The position numbers and the translations under genes were made by a program. The notes beneath the pieces are model-generated. The model saw nothing but the letters and a program-made list of their open reading frames with translations. It was not told where the DNA came from and did not search any database. From Bradyrhizobium canariense (GTDB lineage Bacteria > Pseudomonadota > Alphaproteobacteria > Rhizobiales > Xanthobacteraceae), in assembly GCF_019402665.1 (NCBI RefSeq), contig NZ_VSST01000020.1:62001-126000 (forward strand): a stretch of DNA of 64,000 bases, in the 5' to 3' direction. Of this stretch, positions 8,471 to 17,587 are shown piece by piece; position 1 is the first letter of the stretch, and every line of letters starts with the position of its first letter.

Positions 8471-11314
8471 TCAACGTCCCTGATCCCAATCGCGAGGGAC
8501 CATGCGCTCTTTGGCTCTCATATGTATGCGGTTCCTAATGGCTTGAAGAGTCTGGCTCAAGCGTTGCGCAACATCTTGTCTGATCTGGCGCGCACTGTCG
8601 ATCAACCGCCAAACGGGGATGGTGAGAGACGTATCAACCGATATTTCGCGTGCGGCCTCCAATATCCGCCGTGCCGCCAGTGCAACTCGAGCAAGATTGA
8701 GCGATCCTGCCTCGCGTCGCATTTCAAGTTGGCCGGTCCGTGCGAATTCAATGCGATCCTCAGCAAAATCCACGACGTTCGCCTTCTCTGCGTAAGACGT
8801 CGCCTCGCTGAAAAGCCGCTCGCGAATTGCAATCTCCGTGGGAGCGTTGTGTGAATCAAGTTGGCGCTTCAGGACCTTAGCTTCGAGACGGTCGCGTTCG
8901 GCTATGACAAAGGCATCCATCTTATGCCGGGTAAGGCCCACATAGATCTCCCTCGCGTCAGTTGGTTTTGCTACATACAGCACGGCAGCAGCAGACGTGC
9001 GACCCTGGACAGAATACGCAGTACCTGCATAGGCCAGTGAAACGCGAGGCGGCAGAGGCGAACGTTCGCCGCGATCGCGAGTCAACAATGCCCATGGCGT
9101 CTCGATCAAACGGCCGTCCTCGAGCCGAACAGCCAATTTTACTTCAGTGTCATCGCGTTCTATGCGTTCGATCGTGCCACGAGACCCATTGCGGATGCCA
9201 AATTGTGCCAGATTTTCACTGAATCTAATCAGGTCGCCCTGGGCGAGTTCAATCGAGCCAATTTTCTTGTCGCGACCAACCGCAAGCACAGATAGATCTT
9301 CGCCCACCAGCCGGCCTTCCGAACGCAAGACTGCGCGCGCTGCTCTATTAAGGGCTGCGGCATCCGAATTCCGGCGTGTAATGATCAGGACGTCGTCCCC
9401 ATGCACGTCGCGATAATTATCCCACGTCTCTATAACGCGGGCCTGCGCCTTGGCTTCGCCCGACACCAGTTCTAGCCTTTCATGCCGCGCGTAAGCCCGC
9501 AGACCCGCGTTGGAATCGCCTCTTGCCATCACCATTGAGGCCGCGCGCTGCCACTCAAGCGTTTGTCGACGCACTTGCGATAGAACCGCACCGCGCGCGA
9601 TCACGTCGGAGATCGCTTTTAGCGCACTCCCTCCCGGCACTGCTTGGAGCTGGCGGCGATCCCCGAGACATACAACCTTTGCGTGCGTTTCATGCGCCAC
9701 CTTTAAGATCGTTTCGAGATCCCGCACACCGGCCAAGCCGGTCTCATCGACAACAATGAGGGTATTGGTATCGATTGCGGAGCCGATTCCACGCTCATGA
9801 TCGTATCGCCATTTGGCGATAGCGCGGGCTTCAATACCGCAAGATTTAGAAAGTTCGTCGGCAGCAACCCAGGTGGGTGCTAATCCCAGAATTTTGAGGC
9901 CGGAGCGCTGGGCCGCTTCGACTAGCGCCTGGGTCATCACTGTTTTACCGGTGCCGGCGGGCGCCTCGCAGATAGATACGCCATCACGATTGGCGGCGAA
10001 CCTAATGGCATCTGCCTGTTCCCTGGACAGGTAAGGCGCATTGACGAGCGCTGTCGCAATTGCGTCGGGTTGAAACCAATCCTGCTCGTTCAGGCGATCC
10101 GCCGATCGTAATAGGCTGGCTTCGGCGGCGGCGATCGCTGGTGTCGTCCAGCACTCTGTCCTCTCCTTGCCCGCGAGCGACTGCAGAATTCCGTGCTCCT
10201 CATACGACCGCAACTCCGACCAAACCTTATCTATGCCGACTGTGCCGATGCCGGCCTCGATGAGTGCTCCGTGCAACAGCTCCTTGCGGGCAATCACGCT
10301 TTGGTGCCGAAAGAGCTTCGATGCGGCAAGTGCAACCGGACCGGTCCCTTCAATTTCTGGAGGATCAAGGTCGGGTTCGACGGCCGCATCGACCTCTCGA
10401 CCAGGCACGAAGTCGCGCACCGCCTTCCATGGATCGGTGGCGGTTTGCGCGAGTTCATCTTCCCAGCGAGCCTCTAGGATCTCACCAACCGGGACTTCAT
10501 CTTTTGACCCACGCGTTGCGAGCGCTGCCAGTTCCTTTTGCGCGCCGGTCGCGTCACGTCCGACAAGCTCCTCTATCTGACGCGATCGCTTCGAAAACGT
10601 TTCGATCACACCTTGTGGGATGCCGGCAATTTCGAATTGATAGCGCCCAGCTTCGCGCAGCGAAAATCCGATAGCTGCCAAGCGGTGGGCCAACGAGGCT
10701 CTGAACGCCGCGCCGAGGACGAGCTGGTACTCAAACAGTTTTTCGGGCTCAAAGGTGCGGAATTTTTCACCGGATCGAGCTACGTTCATCAAAACGGCGT
10801 GCGTGTGGATGTTGGGGTCACCCTCACGCGAGGTGTAGTGATCGAAGCGACCTACGATAACGTCGGCGGCGGGCTCGCGGAGATATCCGCCAGCACCCAA
10901 CCGGACTTCAACGAGGCGTTCGTCCACCAAGAATTTGAGAGCATCCTCAACCGCAGCCCGGTGCAGCGCGTGCAGTGTTGCACGCTGCCGCTCGTCTGCC
11001 GCCATCCACAAAATGGATAGCGATTTCGGGGCAGAAAACGTGATGTCCCATCCGGCTCGATGCTTCGGTCCTGCACCGCGGACGAGTCGCTCCCCGGTAC
11101 GCGGATCAATCCCCGCGCAAAGATCTCGAAAGCTCTCCTTGTCAATCGCAGCACCGTGCCGAACGATCGTTTCGCCCGTTGTCCACCAAACGCCACCACC
11201 GTCCCGAATGTAGTACTCGTCCCGGCTCCTCGGGCGCGCCTCGCGATTGGGATCGTTGACGTAGTACAAACCGGCGTCGCGGCCGGCGCCCAACGTATGG
11301 AGCGAGGCGGTCAT
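8471..11314 (-). CDS. MobF-family conjugative relaxase-helicase (TrwC-like)
   Basis: This 947-aa protein nicks and unwinds DNA for conjugative transfer. The N-terminal TrwC relaxase domain (to about residue 290) has paired tyrosines Y17/Y18 and Y34/Y35 as candidate nucleophiles. The three-histidine metal site is H159, H170 and H172 (FDHYTSREGDPNIHTHAVLMN). A RecD2-like helicase follows, with Walker A APAGTGKT at 454-458, VVDETGLAG, GDRRQLQAVPGG and the C-terminal SLAYAGTAYSVQGRT (UvrD_C_2). The start overlaps the end of the upstream ribbon-helix-helix gene by 4 bp. It is somewhat shorter than plasmid TraI but similar to R388 TrwC (about 966 aa), and appears intact. Confidence 0.93.
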   Translation of the reverse strand: MTASLHTLGAGRDAGLYYVNDPNREARPRSRDEYYIRDGGGVWWTTGETIVRHGAAIDKESFRDLCAGIDPRTGERLVRGAGPKHRAGWDITFSAPKSLSILWMAADERQRATLHALHRAAVEDALKFLVDERLVEVRLGAGGYLREPAADVIVGRFDHYTSREGDPNIHTHAVLMNVARSGEKFRTFEPEKLFEYQLVLGAAFRASLAHRLAAIGFSLREAGRYQFEIAGIPQGVIETFSKRSRQIEELVGRDATGAQKELAALATRGSKDEVPVGEILEARWEDELAQTATDPWKAVRDFVPGREVDAAVEPDLDPPEIEGTGPVALAASKLFRHQSVIARKELLHGALIEAGIGTVGIDKVWSELRSYEEHGILQSLAGKERTECWTTPAIAAAEASLLRSADRLNEQDWFQPDAIATALVNAPYLSREQADAIRFAANRDGVSICEAPAGTGKTVMTQALVEAAQRSGLKILGLAPTWVAADELSKSCGIEARAIAKWRYDHERGIGSAIDTNTLIVVDETGLAGVRDLETILKVAHETHAKVVCLGDRRQLQAVPGGSALKAISDVIARGAVLSQVRRQTLEWQRAASMVMARGDSNAGLRAYARHERLELVSGEAKAQARVIETWDNYRDVHGDDVLIITRRNSDAAALNRAARAVLRSEGRLVGEDLSVLAVGRDKKIGSIELAQGDLIRFSENLAQFGIRNGSRGTIERIERDDTEVKLAVRLEDGRLIETPWALLTRDRGERSPLPPRVSLAYAGTAYSVQGRTSAAAVLYVAKPTDAREIYVGLTRHKMDAFVIAERDRLEAKVLKRQLDSHNAPTEIAIRERLFSEATSYAEKANVVDFAEDRIEFARTGQLEMRREAGSLNLARVALAARRILEAAREISVDTSLTIPVWRLIDSARQIRQDVAQRLSQTLQAIRNRIHMRAKERMVPRDWDQGR

Positions 11315-11577
11315 ACCTTCGGAGGCGAATACCGGCAGATGCTGGACACCTCGACGCCGCCGCCAGCGGAAGCCTCACCGACAAGGCTCGCCAGGTCCAA
11401 GAGCCCCTGATCGACCGAGTCCAGGCGATCAAGGAGCGCGACATACCGAAGAGCGATATCCAGGTGCTGCTCAACGCACTGCGCAATCAGTTCGGCCGGC
11501 GCGATTTTCGCGACGCGAGCGGCCTGTTCGAGCCGCTCGGAAAGCTTCGGCTCGATCTGCACCCTGTAGGTCTGCAT
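11311..11577 (-). CDS. Ribbon-helix-helix relaxosome accessory protein (TrwA-like)
   Basis: This 88-aa protein starts at the ATG at 11577, chosen because GGGAGAG lies just upstream; a longer reading to 11679 has no such site. The N-terminus MQTYRVQIEPKLSERLEQAARVAKIAPAELIAQCVEQ fits a beta-strand/helix/helix DNA-binding fold. The rest is predicted helical, probably for oligomerisation. It overlaps the relaxase start by 4 bp. In R388 the small RHH protein TrwA binds oriT and represses its own operon; the same role is inferred here from size, fold and position. Confidence 0.65.
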   Translation of the reverse strand: MQTYRVQIEPKLSERLEQAARVAKIAPAELIAQCVEQHLDIALRYVALLDRLDSVDQGLLDLASLVGEASAGGGVEVSSICRYSPPKV

Positions 11578-11589
11578 GCGCTCTCCCAG

Positions 11590-11817
11590 CAATTCGCAAT
11601 GATGGCAACTTGACCGCCGCCTTGGGCCGTCGCATGAGATGAGCCGTGCATCAACCCTCGATTCGCTGCCCGGTCCCAATGTGGTTAGTGGATGGCAACT
11701 TTAGTGCGTGTGGTGTGCAAATAAGAATAAATGGTACTTTGCTAGTCAAGGTGATGGTAACCGCTAGTACCGCTAGTCCTCGCTAGTGCGGCATGGTCGG
11801 CCTATGGTCCGGCCCCG
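11590..11817. other. Candidate oriT and divergent promoter region with direct repeats
   Basis: This lies between the divergent relaxase and stb-like operons. GATGGCAACTT occurs at 11601 and again exactly 90 bp later at 11691. CGCTAGT occurs at 11762, 11771 and 11781 (pitch 9-10 bp), with a partial copy GCTAGT at 11741. In R388 the equivalent interval holds oriT and the 9-bp repeats bound by StbA. An AT-rich patch (11720-11735) separates the two repeat sets. No nick-site consensus could be recognised by eye, so the exact nic position is unknown. Confidence 0.5.
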
Positions 11818-12282
11818 ATGCCTTTGGATCACAAAAAACTTCGCCAAGATGCGCAGCGCCTACAGGACGCGCGAACCGCATCGCCTCTCGGCCAGGAAAC
11901 CACTGGTGCGACCAAGGTGATCAGGGAAGCCCTTCCCGCTATCCGCCAGCTTCGTGAAGATGGGGTGTCTTGGCCGGCGATAGCTGAAGCGCTCGCCGCA
12001 CAAGGCGTCGTGCAAGGCAAAGACCGCATCCCGCTGACGGCCAAACGTCTGACGGCTCTCATCAGCCAAATTGAGGCCCGCGGGCGTAGGAAAGCCGCCA
12101 AGAAGGCCAATCGCGACAGAGGCGACACAGCTATGCGCCCAGCTGAGCCCTTCAAGCGCCTGACCCTTTCGCCCGACCTCGCAAGTTCTGCAGAGGCCTC
12201 CAATGTCCCGCTGCCGTCGACCGAGGACGACCTTAGGCGGGCCGCTTTCGAAAAACTTCAAACCGTATTGAAAAAGGAATGA
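11818..12282 (+). CDS. StbA-like DNA-binding protein of the mobilization module
   Basis: This 154-aa basic protein has a probable helix-turn-helix segment (LPAIRQLREDGVSWPAIAEAL then PLTAKRLTALISQIE) at about residues 38-90. A charged, disordered tail follows, and a short helix (DDLRRAAFEKLQTVLKKE) ends it. It is the first gene of a three-gene operon: DNA-binding protein, ParA-like ATPase, membrane protein. The operon is divergent from the relaxase genes, the same arrangement as stbABC of plasmid R388. Repeats at 11762-11787 just upstream are candidate binding sites. Similarity to StbA is by context and fold only. Confidence 0.5.
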   Translation: MPLDHKKLRQDAQRLQDARTASPLGQETTGATKVIREALPAIRQLREDGVSWPAIAEALAAQGVVQGKDRIPLTAKRLTALISQIEARGRRKAAKKANRDRGDTAMRPAEPFKRLTLSPDLASSAEASNVPLPSTEDDLRRAAFEKLQTVLKKE

Positions 12283-12286
12283 ATGA

Positions 12287-13006
12287 ATGCCGCGGATTTT
12301 GTTGATCACCCAGGAGAAAGGTGGCGTTGGCAAGACGGTTTTTGCGCGAGCTCTTGCCGAGGCCGTCGAGGGCACCCCTGTGTTCGAGATTGATGCGAGC
12401 CGCCGCATGCATGAGCTTGGCGACCGCGTCAGCTTTTTCAAGATGAGAGCCACCCGAGAGGAAATCGAAAAGTCAGGCGGCAAGGCATCCAGAGCAGAGT
12501 TCGATGCCGTCATTGACGCGATCGCACAGACGAAGATGTCAACCATCGTTGACGTCGGCGCGAATACCTCGATGACATTCCTCACGATGTTGTCCGAAAT
12601 CGCACCCACCCTATCGGATGAAGGTCTTGAGTTCGGCGCCTGCGTTGTCGTGACCAACGACCCGGGTGCGCTCGCAGAGGCCCCTAAGCTGCTGTCGTTG
12701 GCAAAACCCTGGACTAAGGCGAGGTTTCTGGTCGAGAACCGCCTACACGGCGCTGTCGATGCAGCATGGCTCAAGAAATCTGGCGATAGCGCCAAAGTTA
12801 CGTCGTTTGACCATCAGTCCATGGAAGACGGCGCTGACGAGTACCTCCAGGCCGGCGGTCTCCTCATGATCGGTAAACTTGACCCGGCCAAATTGCGCGA
12901 GAAACACGGCATCGCATCGGCCGTACGAATCCGCAAGGACCTCGAGCGGTTTCGTCTCGAAGCCATGCAGGCTGTACGTCCGGCAGCAGAGTGGCTGGTC
13001 GGATGA
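12287..13006 (+). CDS. ParA/MinD-type ATPase (StbB-like)
   Basis: This 239-aa protein has a deviant Walker A EKGGVGKTVFARALAE at the N-terminus. A VFEIDASRRMHELG segment follows in the switch I position and TIVDVGANTS in the Walker B position. The start is the ATG at 12287, preceded by AAAAAGGA that overlaps the end of the upstream gene. The stop overlaps the next start (ATGA). In R388, StbB affects plasmid positioning and conjugation. A role in placing the excised element or coupling it to transfer is inferred. A plain partitioning ATPase is the alternative, but no ParB is visible. Confidence 0.7.
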   Translation: MPRILLITQEKGGVGKTVFARALAEAVEGTPVFEIDASRRMHELGDRVSFFKMRATREEIEKSGGKASRAEFDAVIDAIAQTKMSTIVDVGANTSMTFLTMLSEIAPTLSDEGLEFGACVVVTNDPGALAEAPKLLSLAKPWTKARFLVENRLHGAVDAAWLKKSGDSAKVTSFDHQSMEDGADEYLQAGGLLMIGKLDPAKLREKHGIASAVRIRKDLERFRLEAMQAVRPAAEWLVG

Positions 13007-13542
13007 ATAAGCGCCTACGCCAGCGCTACCAGACGGCGAACGAGCGCGCGGAGGCGGCTGAGGCGGAAGTTCAGCGTGCCAGTGAAAGCCGCTTGGCTGA
13101 ACTAATGGAGTTGCCGCCAGCACGCCGGTTGAACGCAATTGATGACCCGCTGCTGACGCGCGACGATCGACTGAAGCTACGAAACTCGATTGAGGCGAAG
13201 CTCAAGAATCGAAGTTCGCGCCGATCGATCAAATTGCCCAGCACATGGTCTCTTCGGAGAATGCGGGGACTACTCAGACATGCGCCAGCACTTGCGATCG
13301 CAATCGTCTTCATTTTTCCCGCAGGAGCGCTGACGTACACGGCTTGGAAAAACACCTACGAAGTCGTAGCGCTATCACGGCCGTTCGCGCCACTCTGGAC
13401 ACTTCCCAACGGAACACAGGAGCGAAAGGAGATGCCTGCCGGTGGCAACCTCGCCATCAAGCGTCTGACGGGCACATCCGCTATCGCGCGCCGTTGGATC
13501 GAGGGAGCAGGTTACGCGACCTATGAGACGACTGTACAGTGA
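13003..13542 (+). CDS. Single-pass membrane protein (StbC-like position)
   Basis: This 179-aa protein starts at the ATG overlapping the ATPase stop (ATGA). Residues 1-80 are charged and probably coiled coil (QRYQTANERAEAAEAEVQRASE). One transmembrane segment follows (PALAIAIVFIFPAGALTYTAW). The C-terminal part of about 75 residues (FAPLWTLPNGTQERKEMPAGG and following) is small and probably periplasmic. No family is recognised from sequence. Its place as third gene in a stb-like operon suggests a membrane partner of the ATPase, and nothing more can be claimed. Confidence 0.6.
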   Translation: MNKRLRQRYQTANERAEAAEAEVQRASESRLAELMELPPARRLNAIDDPLLTRDDRLKLRNSIEAKLKNRSSRRSIKLPSTWSLRRMRGLLRHAPALAIAIVFIFPAGALTYTAWKNTYEVVALSRPFAPLWTLPNGTQERKEMPAGGNLAIKRLTGTSAIARRWIEGAGYATYETTVQ

Positions 13543-13558
13543 AATTGGATGGCAACGA

Positions 13559-15262
13559 TTAATTCCGCCCTATCGGCGCGACGGCATCAACGAGCCCGCC
13601 GAAGCGAGCATCGTTGTAAGCGAGCGTTCGGCGTAATTGGATCGGATCAGCCGTATGGGCCCTGCTGGTCAGGAACATCACTTGCCATTGCTGCAAGAAT
13701 TTTGGCAGGTCGCTCTGCGGCACCAGACGAACCGCTTCGGCGGTCTGGGTTTCGCTAATCTGCCCAGTTTTGGGGTCCCGCGCTTTCGTGACTTTCACCC
13801 CTGTGTAGGTACCAATAGCTCTCGACCAATGTTCCGCTTCGTCAGGTTGGGCTGCTGGCAAGTTGAACAGGTTGACCACCTCCGCCGTACCAATAAAGGT
13901 CTCTGCGCCGGCGGGGCCGTAGGTTTCGATAAGTTGGTGCCGGGACTGCCAAAAGGTCCACAGTGAGATTCCATAGCCTGGCAATTCGCCCGCTCCCTTG
14001 AGAATCGCATCGAACCGGCCGAGCACGAAAGCCTCGTCAATGAAAACGATGATGCGTTCCGTGGGTTTCTCCTGACGGACTGTAGCGAAAAGATCGGCGA
14101 GCAGCCAACGGACATACGGCGCCAACGTCTCCTTCCGTTCATCGGCCGGTAGCACGATGAACAGGTCAACCTCTCCGCTTCTCAGGTCGGCCAGTTCGAA
14201 CGTGTGGTTCTGAACCGCGGCCTGCATACGCTCATCACGCAACCACTGCGTTGCCAGCTCCGCCGTCGAAACGATACTTGCGCGGCTTTTCTCATCCATG
14301 GTCAGAATATTGCGCGCCGCCACGGAAATCTGATCCGTTCGATTTTCAAGCGCGGAGAGGAAGGCTGGTTGGTCCAGGAGCAGCTGTGCGGCGCCGACGG
14401 GGTCGGCCCGGTTGTTGCGGATGGTCGCGACGATCGAGGCCACGATAAGGTCGACGGCGCGCTCCTGGAAGTAGGAACTGTCCCTCACGTTGGGGTCGCC
14501 TGGCGGCAATAGGGCGCGTGCCATGCTCTGCAGATAGAGCACATCGTTCGGGTCTGTGCGGGACAAAGGATTCCATCGATCCGTGCCGTCCGCCAGACCT
14601 AGAGGATCGATGCAACGGACCGTCTTGCCGATCCCTGCTCGACGACGCCGCGTCGCGCGAAAAGCATCGCCTTTAGGATCAATAACAACGGCCGGACCGG
14701 CCCACGCACCGGCTTCCGGAAATACCAAGTTAGGAATGATGAACCCGTTTGTTTTACCGGTACGCGGCGGCGCAATTGTAAGCAGGTTACCTTCGACCCG
14801 GATGCGAATGGGCCGACCAGTATCGGGATCAATTCCCATCTCGAGACCGCGATCCAAACGAGCACGATCACCCTTCGAAGCCCATTGCGCGCTGCCGTAC
14901 ATGTTCGTGGGATCACGTAGCGGGACAACCTTGCCGCCGAGGATGATCAAGGAGCTCAGGAAAAGCGTGGCCATCCCAAGCGTCATGGCTTCGAAGGAGC
15001 CACCACCGACGAACGCAGCGGCTTGCCCGGAATACATCTCCCGGTACGTTCCGAATATGAGAGTGGCATTGGTGTAATGGACACCTGGCTCGGTCGACAG
15101 CTCGCGGAGCCATACGAAAGGCGTCAAAGGCACATTACCAGGCCAAGCCGCTGGATTCCAGCCATGTTGAACGATAAATGCGGCGGGATACCCGAACGCG
15201 AGCACTGCTAAGACCAGGACGATGGTGACACAAACGCGACCGAAACGAGAATGACTGTGCAT
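13559..15262 (-). CDS. Type IV coupling protein (VirD4/TraG family)
   Basis: This 567-aa protein has two N-terminal transmembrane helices (about 9-31 and 92-112) and the cytoplasmic T4CP ATPase domain: Walker A IAPPRTGKTNGF (165-171 region), VVIDPKGDAF, Walker B RIIVFIDEAFVLG and a late motif WSRAIGTYTG. It would deliver the relaxosome to a type IV secretion channel. It is convergent with the stbC-like gene (17-bp gap), unlike R388, where trwB lies between trwA and trwC. No channel genes are visible in this window, so a helper system is probably needed. Confidence 0.9.
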   Translation of the reverse strand: MHSHSRFGRVCVTIVLVLAVLAFGYPAAFIVQHGWNPAAWPGNVPLTPFVWLRELSTEPGVHYTNATLIFGTYREMYSGQAAAFVGGGSFEAMTLGMATLFLSSLIILGGKVVPLRDPTNMYGSAQWASKGDRARLDRGLEMGIDPDTGRPIRIRVEGNLLTIAPPRTGKTNGFIIPNLVFPEAGAWAGPAVVIDPKGDAFRATRRRRAGIGKTVRCIDPLGLADGTDRWNPLSRTDPNDVLYLQSMARALLPPGDPNVRDSSYFQERAVDLIVASIVATIRNNRADPVGAAQLLLDQPAFLSALENRTDQISVAARNILTMDEKSRASIVSTAELATQWLRDERMQAAVQNHTFELADLRSGEVDLFIVLPADERKETLAPYVRWLLADLFATVRQEKPTERIIVFIDEAFVLGRFDAILKGAGELPGYGISLWTFWQSRHQLIETYGPAGAETFIGTAEVVNLFNLPAAQPDEAEHWSRAIGTYTGVKVTKARDPKTGQISETQTAEAVRLVPQSDLPKFLQQWQVMFLTSRAHTADPIQLRRTLAYNDARFGGLVDAVAPIGRN

Positions 15263-15523
15263 GGGCTGGGTGATACCCGGTCAGGCGTTAACAATTGCTG
15301 GTCACATCTCTGCAAACGTATCTCGGCGTTACCGGCGCCTCTTCGGCTAACGGCCTTCGTAGCAGATCCTGGCAGCGACCAAACAGAATACGACGGTTCA
15401 AATTTGTCGCCTGGATTTAACCGGGCATTTGCGCATGCCAGGATAGGAAGTGCCCCCGACAAATCATTTCGTTGCTTTCGCGACGAATGGACGGAAGTCG
15501 CATTTAGCTAAGAGCGAAATTGG

Positions 15524-15952
15524 ATGCCCATGATTCTATACCACCGTACGACCGTGGACTTTGGCTGCAGCATTGTCGCAACCGAGTTTAGGGTGAGCCG
15601 ACACATGATTGCGCAAGATCAATGCGCCAATTTCACCGAGACAGAAAACGCTGCATTGCCTGAGGAGGTCGGCTGCTTATTGAGATTCGCTTGGCACGGT
15701 CCGATCGCAGAAGCCTTGCCGATCGAAGTCAAAAACAGGGAAGCGGGGGTGCTCTACCGAGACGGGTGGCGATCGGTAATCGTTCCCGAGGTGGAGCGCG
15801 GCCTAGAGTACCTGGACGCGACCCTCTTGTCAGGTCACGAGTACGAGCGCACGAACCTACAGCGCCTGTTACGCAAGGATCCCAGCCAACTCGCAAAAAC
15901 CACGTTAGAGAAGTACAAAGGACGACACGTGCCCGTGCACTGGGATACTTGA
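15524..15952 (+). CDS. Hypothetical protein, 142 aa
   Basis: No family is recognised with confidence. The N-terminus MPMILYHRTTVDFGCSIVATEF has the YHRT pattern seen at the start of some small ADP-ribosyltransferase-like and toxin-fold proteins, but the rest (CLLRFAWHGPIAEALPIEVKNREAGVLYRDGWRSVIVPEVERGLEYL) gives no further match. No signal peptide or membrane segment is seen. It stands alone between the coupling protein and ArdC genes, with no strong ribosome-binding site; a second in-frame-looking start lies two codons on. It may be a cargo gene. Confidence 0.45.
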   Translation: MPMILYHRTTVDFGCSIVATEFRVSRHMIAQDQCANFTETENAALPEEVGCLLRFAWHGPIAEALPIEVKNREAGVLYRDGWRSVIVPEVERGLEYLDATLLSGHEYERTNLQRLLRKDPSQLAKTTLEKYKGRHVPVHWDT

Positions 15953-16066
15953 ATTAGCAATGGTTGGCGGGCGTCTGAGCAAGACCTCGGACCTCGCCGC
16001 ATGCAAATTACTGAGCGTTTCCCTTCACCAGATCGCATTTGGCGGGGGCGATGCTCCGGTTGCCCA

Positions 16067-17002
16067 TCACCCGGCACCGCTCTTGGCCACCAGCCAATCG
16101 GTTGCCTTCTGAGCCAAGGCGGCCGCGCTAAAAATCGCCCGCTTGTCCGATTTGAGTACAGTCAACCAGGTCGCAAGATAGGCGGCATGATCGGGTCTCG
16201 GTTCGGGAGCGATGCCGAGATCCGCACAGAGGAATGCCGCTCCGAGTTCGGCGACAAGTTCCTCGCGTGCATAGGCGTTGTCGCCAAAGCTCTTACCAAT
16301 ATCTCGATTGCACCGCCCGGGCGAGGATGTGTAGTGGATCAGTTCATGGAGCAAGGTCGCATAGTAAGCTTCTCCAGCGCTTGATGTGGGCGTGTCGACG
16401 AATTGTCTATAGAGCGGCATTTCGATGATGTCGCGCGACGGAATGAAGCAAGCACGATTGCCTTTGTGCACGATGGTAGCGCCGGTCGCGGCGATGAACT
16501 TATCCGCGCGGTCGATCCGCGTGGACGGAGCCTCTGCGCTCAGTGACGAATTCGCGGACAATGGCAGCTGCAGGCCATCGACCTGATCGGCGTTGAACAC
16601 GGTGTAAGCTCGTAACAGAGGTATGCGTTCGATTGTCACTTCGCCGGCCGCAGGGTCGTCGTCGTTGCTACGTTCGATGGTCTTGGCGTACACAATCGTG
16701 GTGCCGCACTCGCCTTTGCGGACATGGCCGCCCAAAGATTGAGCTTGGCGATAGGTCATCCAAGTCGACGACGCGTAGCCGCGGCCGGCAGCCTCGGACC
16801 AGAGAATGAGAACATTGATGCCGCGGTAGGGCGTGCCGTCATGGCGAAGCGGACGGATTGCCGATTTTTTGGAGGACGTCGTCCAAGGCTTGATCCAGCT
16901 GCGCGTACCCTGCTCCAGGTCGCGGATGATAGCGTCAGTGACGCGTTGATAAATGTCGGGGCGTGTGGGGTTGTTCTTAGTGAAGGATCCGATGATTGCC
17001 AT
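16067..17002 (-). CDS. ArdC-like antirestriction protein (zincin-type)
   Basis: This 311-aa protein belongs to the ArdC/DUF1738 group. The N-terminal ssDNA-binding domain has DIYQRVTDAIIRDLEQGTRSWIKPW, GTPYRGINVLILW and SSTWMTYRQAQSLGGHVRKGECGTTIVYAK. The C-terminal zinc-metalloprotease-like domain has HELIH at 219-223 and a downstream YAREELVAELGAAFLC. Start chosen at the ATG at 17002, where the conserved domain begins. ArdC proteins protect incoming single-stranded DNA during conjugation, which fits a mobilizable element. The gene is intact and about the usual length. Confidence 0.85.
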   Translation of the reverse strand: MAIIGSFTKNNPTRPDIYQRVTDAIIRDLEQGTRSWIKPWTTSSKKSAIRPLRHDGTPYRGINVLILWSEAAGRGYASSTWMTYRQAQSLGGHVRKGECGTTIVYAKTIERSNDDDPAAGEVTIERIPLLRAYTVFNADQVDGLQLPLSANSSLSAEAPSTRIDRADKFIAATGATIVHKGNRACFIPSRDIIEMPLYRQFVDTPTSSAGEAYYATLLHELIHYTSSPGRCNRDIGKSFGDNAYAREELVAELGAAFLCADLGIAPEPRPDHAAYLATWLTVLKSDKRAIFSAAALAQKATDWLVAKSGAG

Positions 17003-17587
17003 GGTCAGTTTTTCGTTTGCCTCCGAGCCCGCTTGATTGCGTCTCGATGACGGTCCTGACGACGACAGGCGATCGACACGCACCTTTATGCCGAAGCAGC
17101 GCGGAGGGCCGCTGAGAGCCGACTATTTTGACTTCCGCGGGGAAGCCGCAGCACAGCGAGGCGGGGAAAATAGTTAGGCGGCGCGGTTGCGTGGATACGA
17201 TCGGGGCCTTGGCCCGGACCTTTCGGCGATACCGGTCATTATCTGAGACGTATCGCTGCGGGCACGGCCTCGCAGACGGGCGCGGGCCGGCGATCAGCGC
17301 CTTCGCAGATAACAACAACAAGAGCCAACGGCGGAGGGTACATGCTTCCCGGTAGGCCCAGAGCGGCCGCCTCCAAGAGATCCGGCCGGAGACGAGACGG
17401 CGCCCTCCCCTTATCCATAGGTGGCGCGTAAGAACTGGCTATCGGCACATGCGCCGGCAGAAAGTCAACGACCGCATCAGTGAACGAAGGATACGGCTGG
17501 CCGACATTTTCCTGAATACGGCCGCCAAGTTCTTGATCGATGCCAGCAACGCTTGTTCCGCATTCCACGACTGACCGTGCGCAACGT
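17003..17587. other. 585-bp stretch without a convincing gene
   Basis: Both strands were read. Open frames here are short and have neither recognisable motifs nor ribosome-binding sites. A reverse-strand frame (about 17239-17568) contains a plausible-looking piece (GIDQELGGRIQENVGQPYPSFTDAVVDFLP) but is not recognised. The region probably holds the ardC promoter and debris from the neighbouring dead transposase. Confidence 0.4.

Noticed and set aside
11762..11787. CRISPR-like short repeats
   Set aside because: Repeat units are 7 bp with 2-3 bp between them; this is a protein-binding repeat array, not repeat-spacer structure. No CRISPR array was seen anywhere in the window.
13003..13542. Possible ParB-like partner for the ParA-type ATPase
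   Set aside because: The protein has a transmembrane helix and no helix-turn-helix or ParB box, so it is not a ParB.
17239..17568. Reverse-strand 109-codon frame with a plausible helical segment
   Set aside because: No recognisable family, no ribosome-binding site, and it lies next to transposase debris; support is too weak to call a gene.
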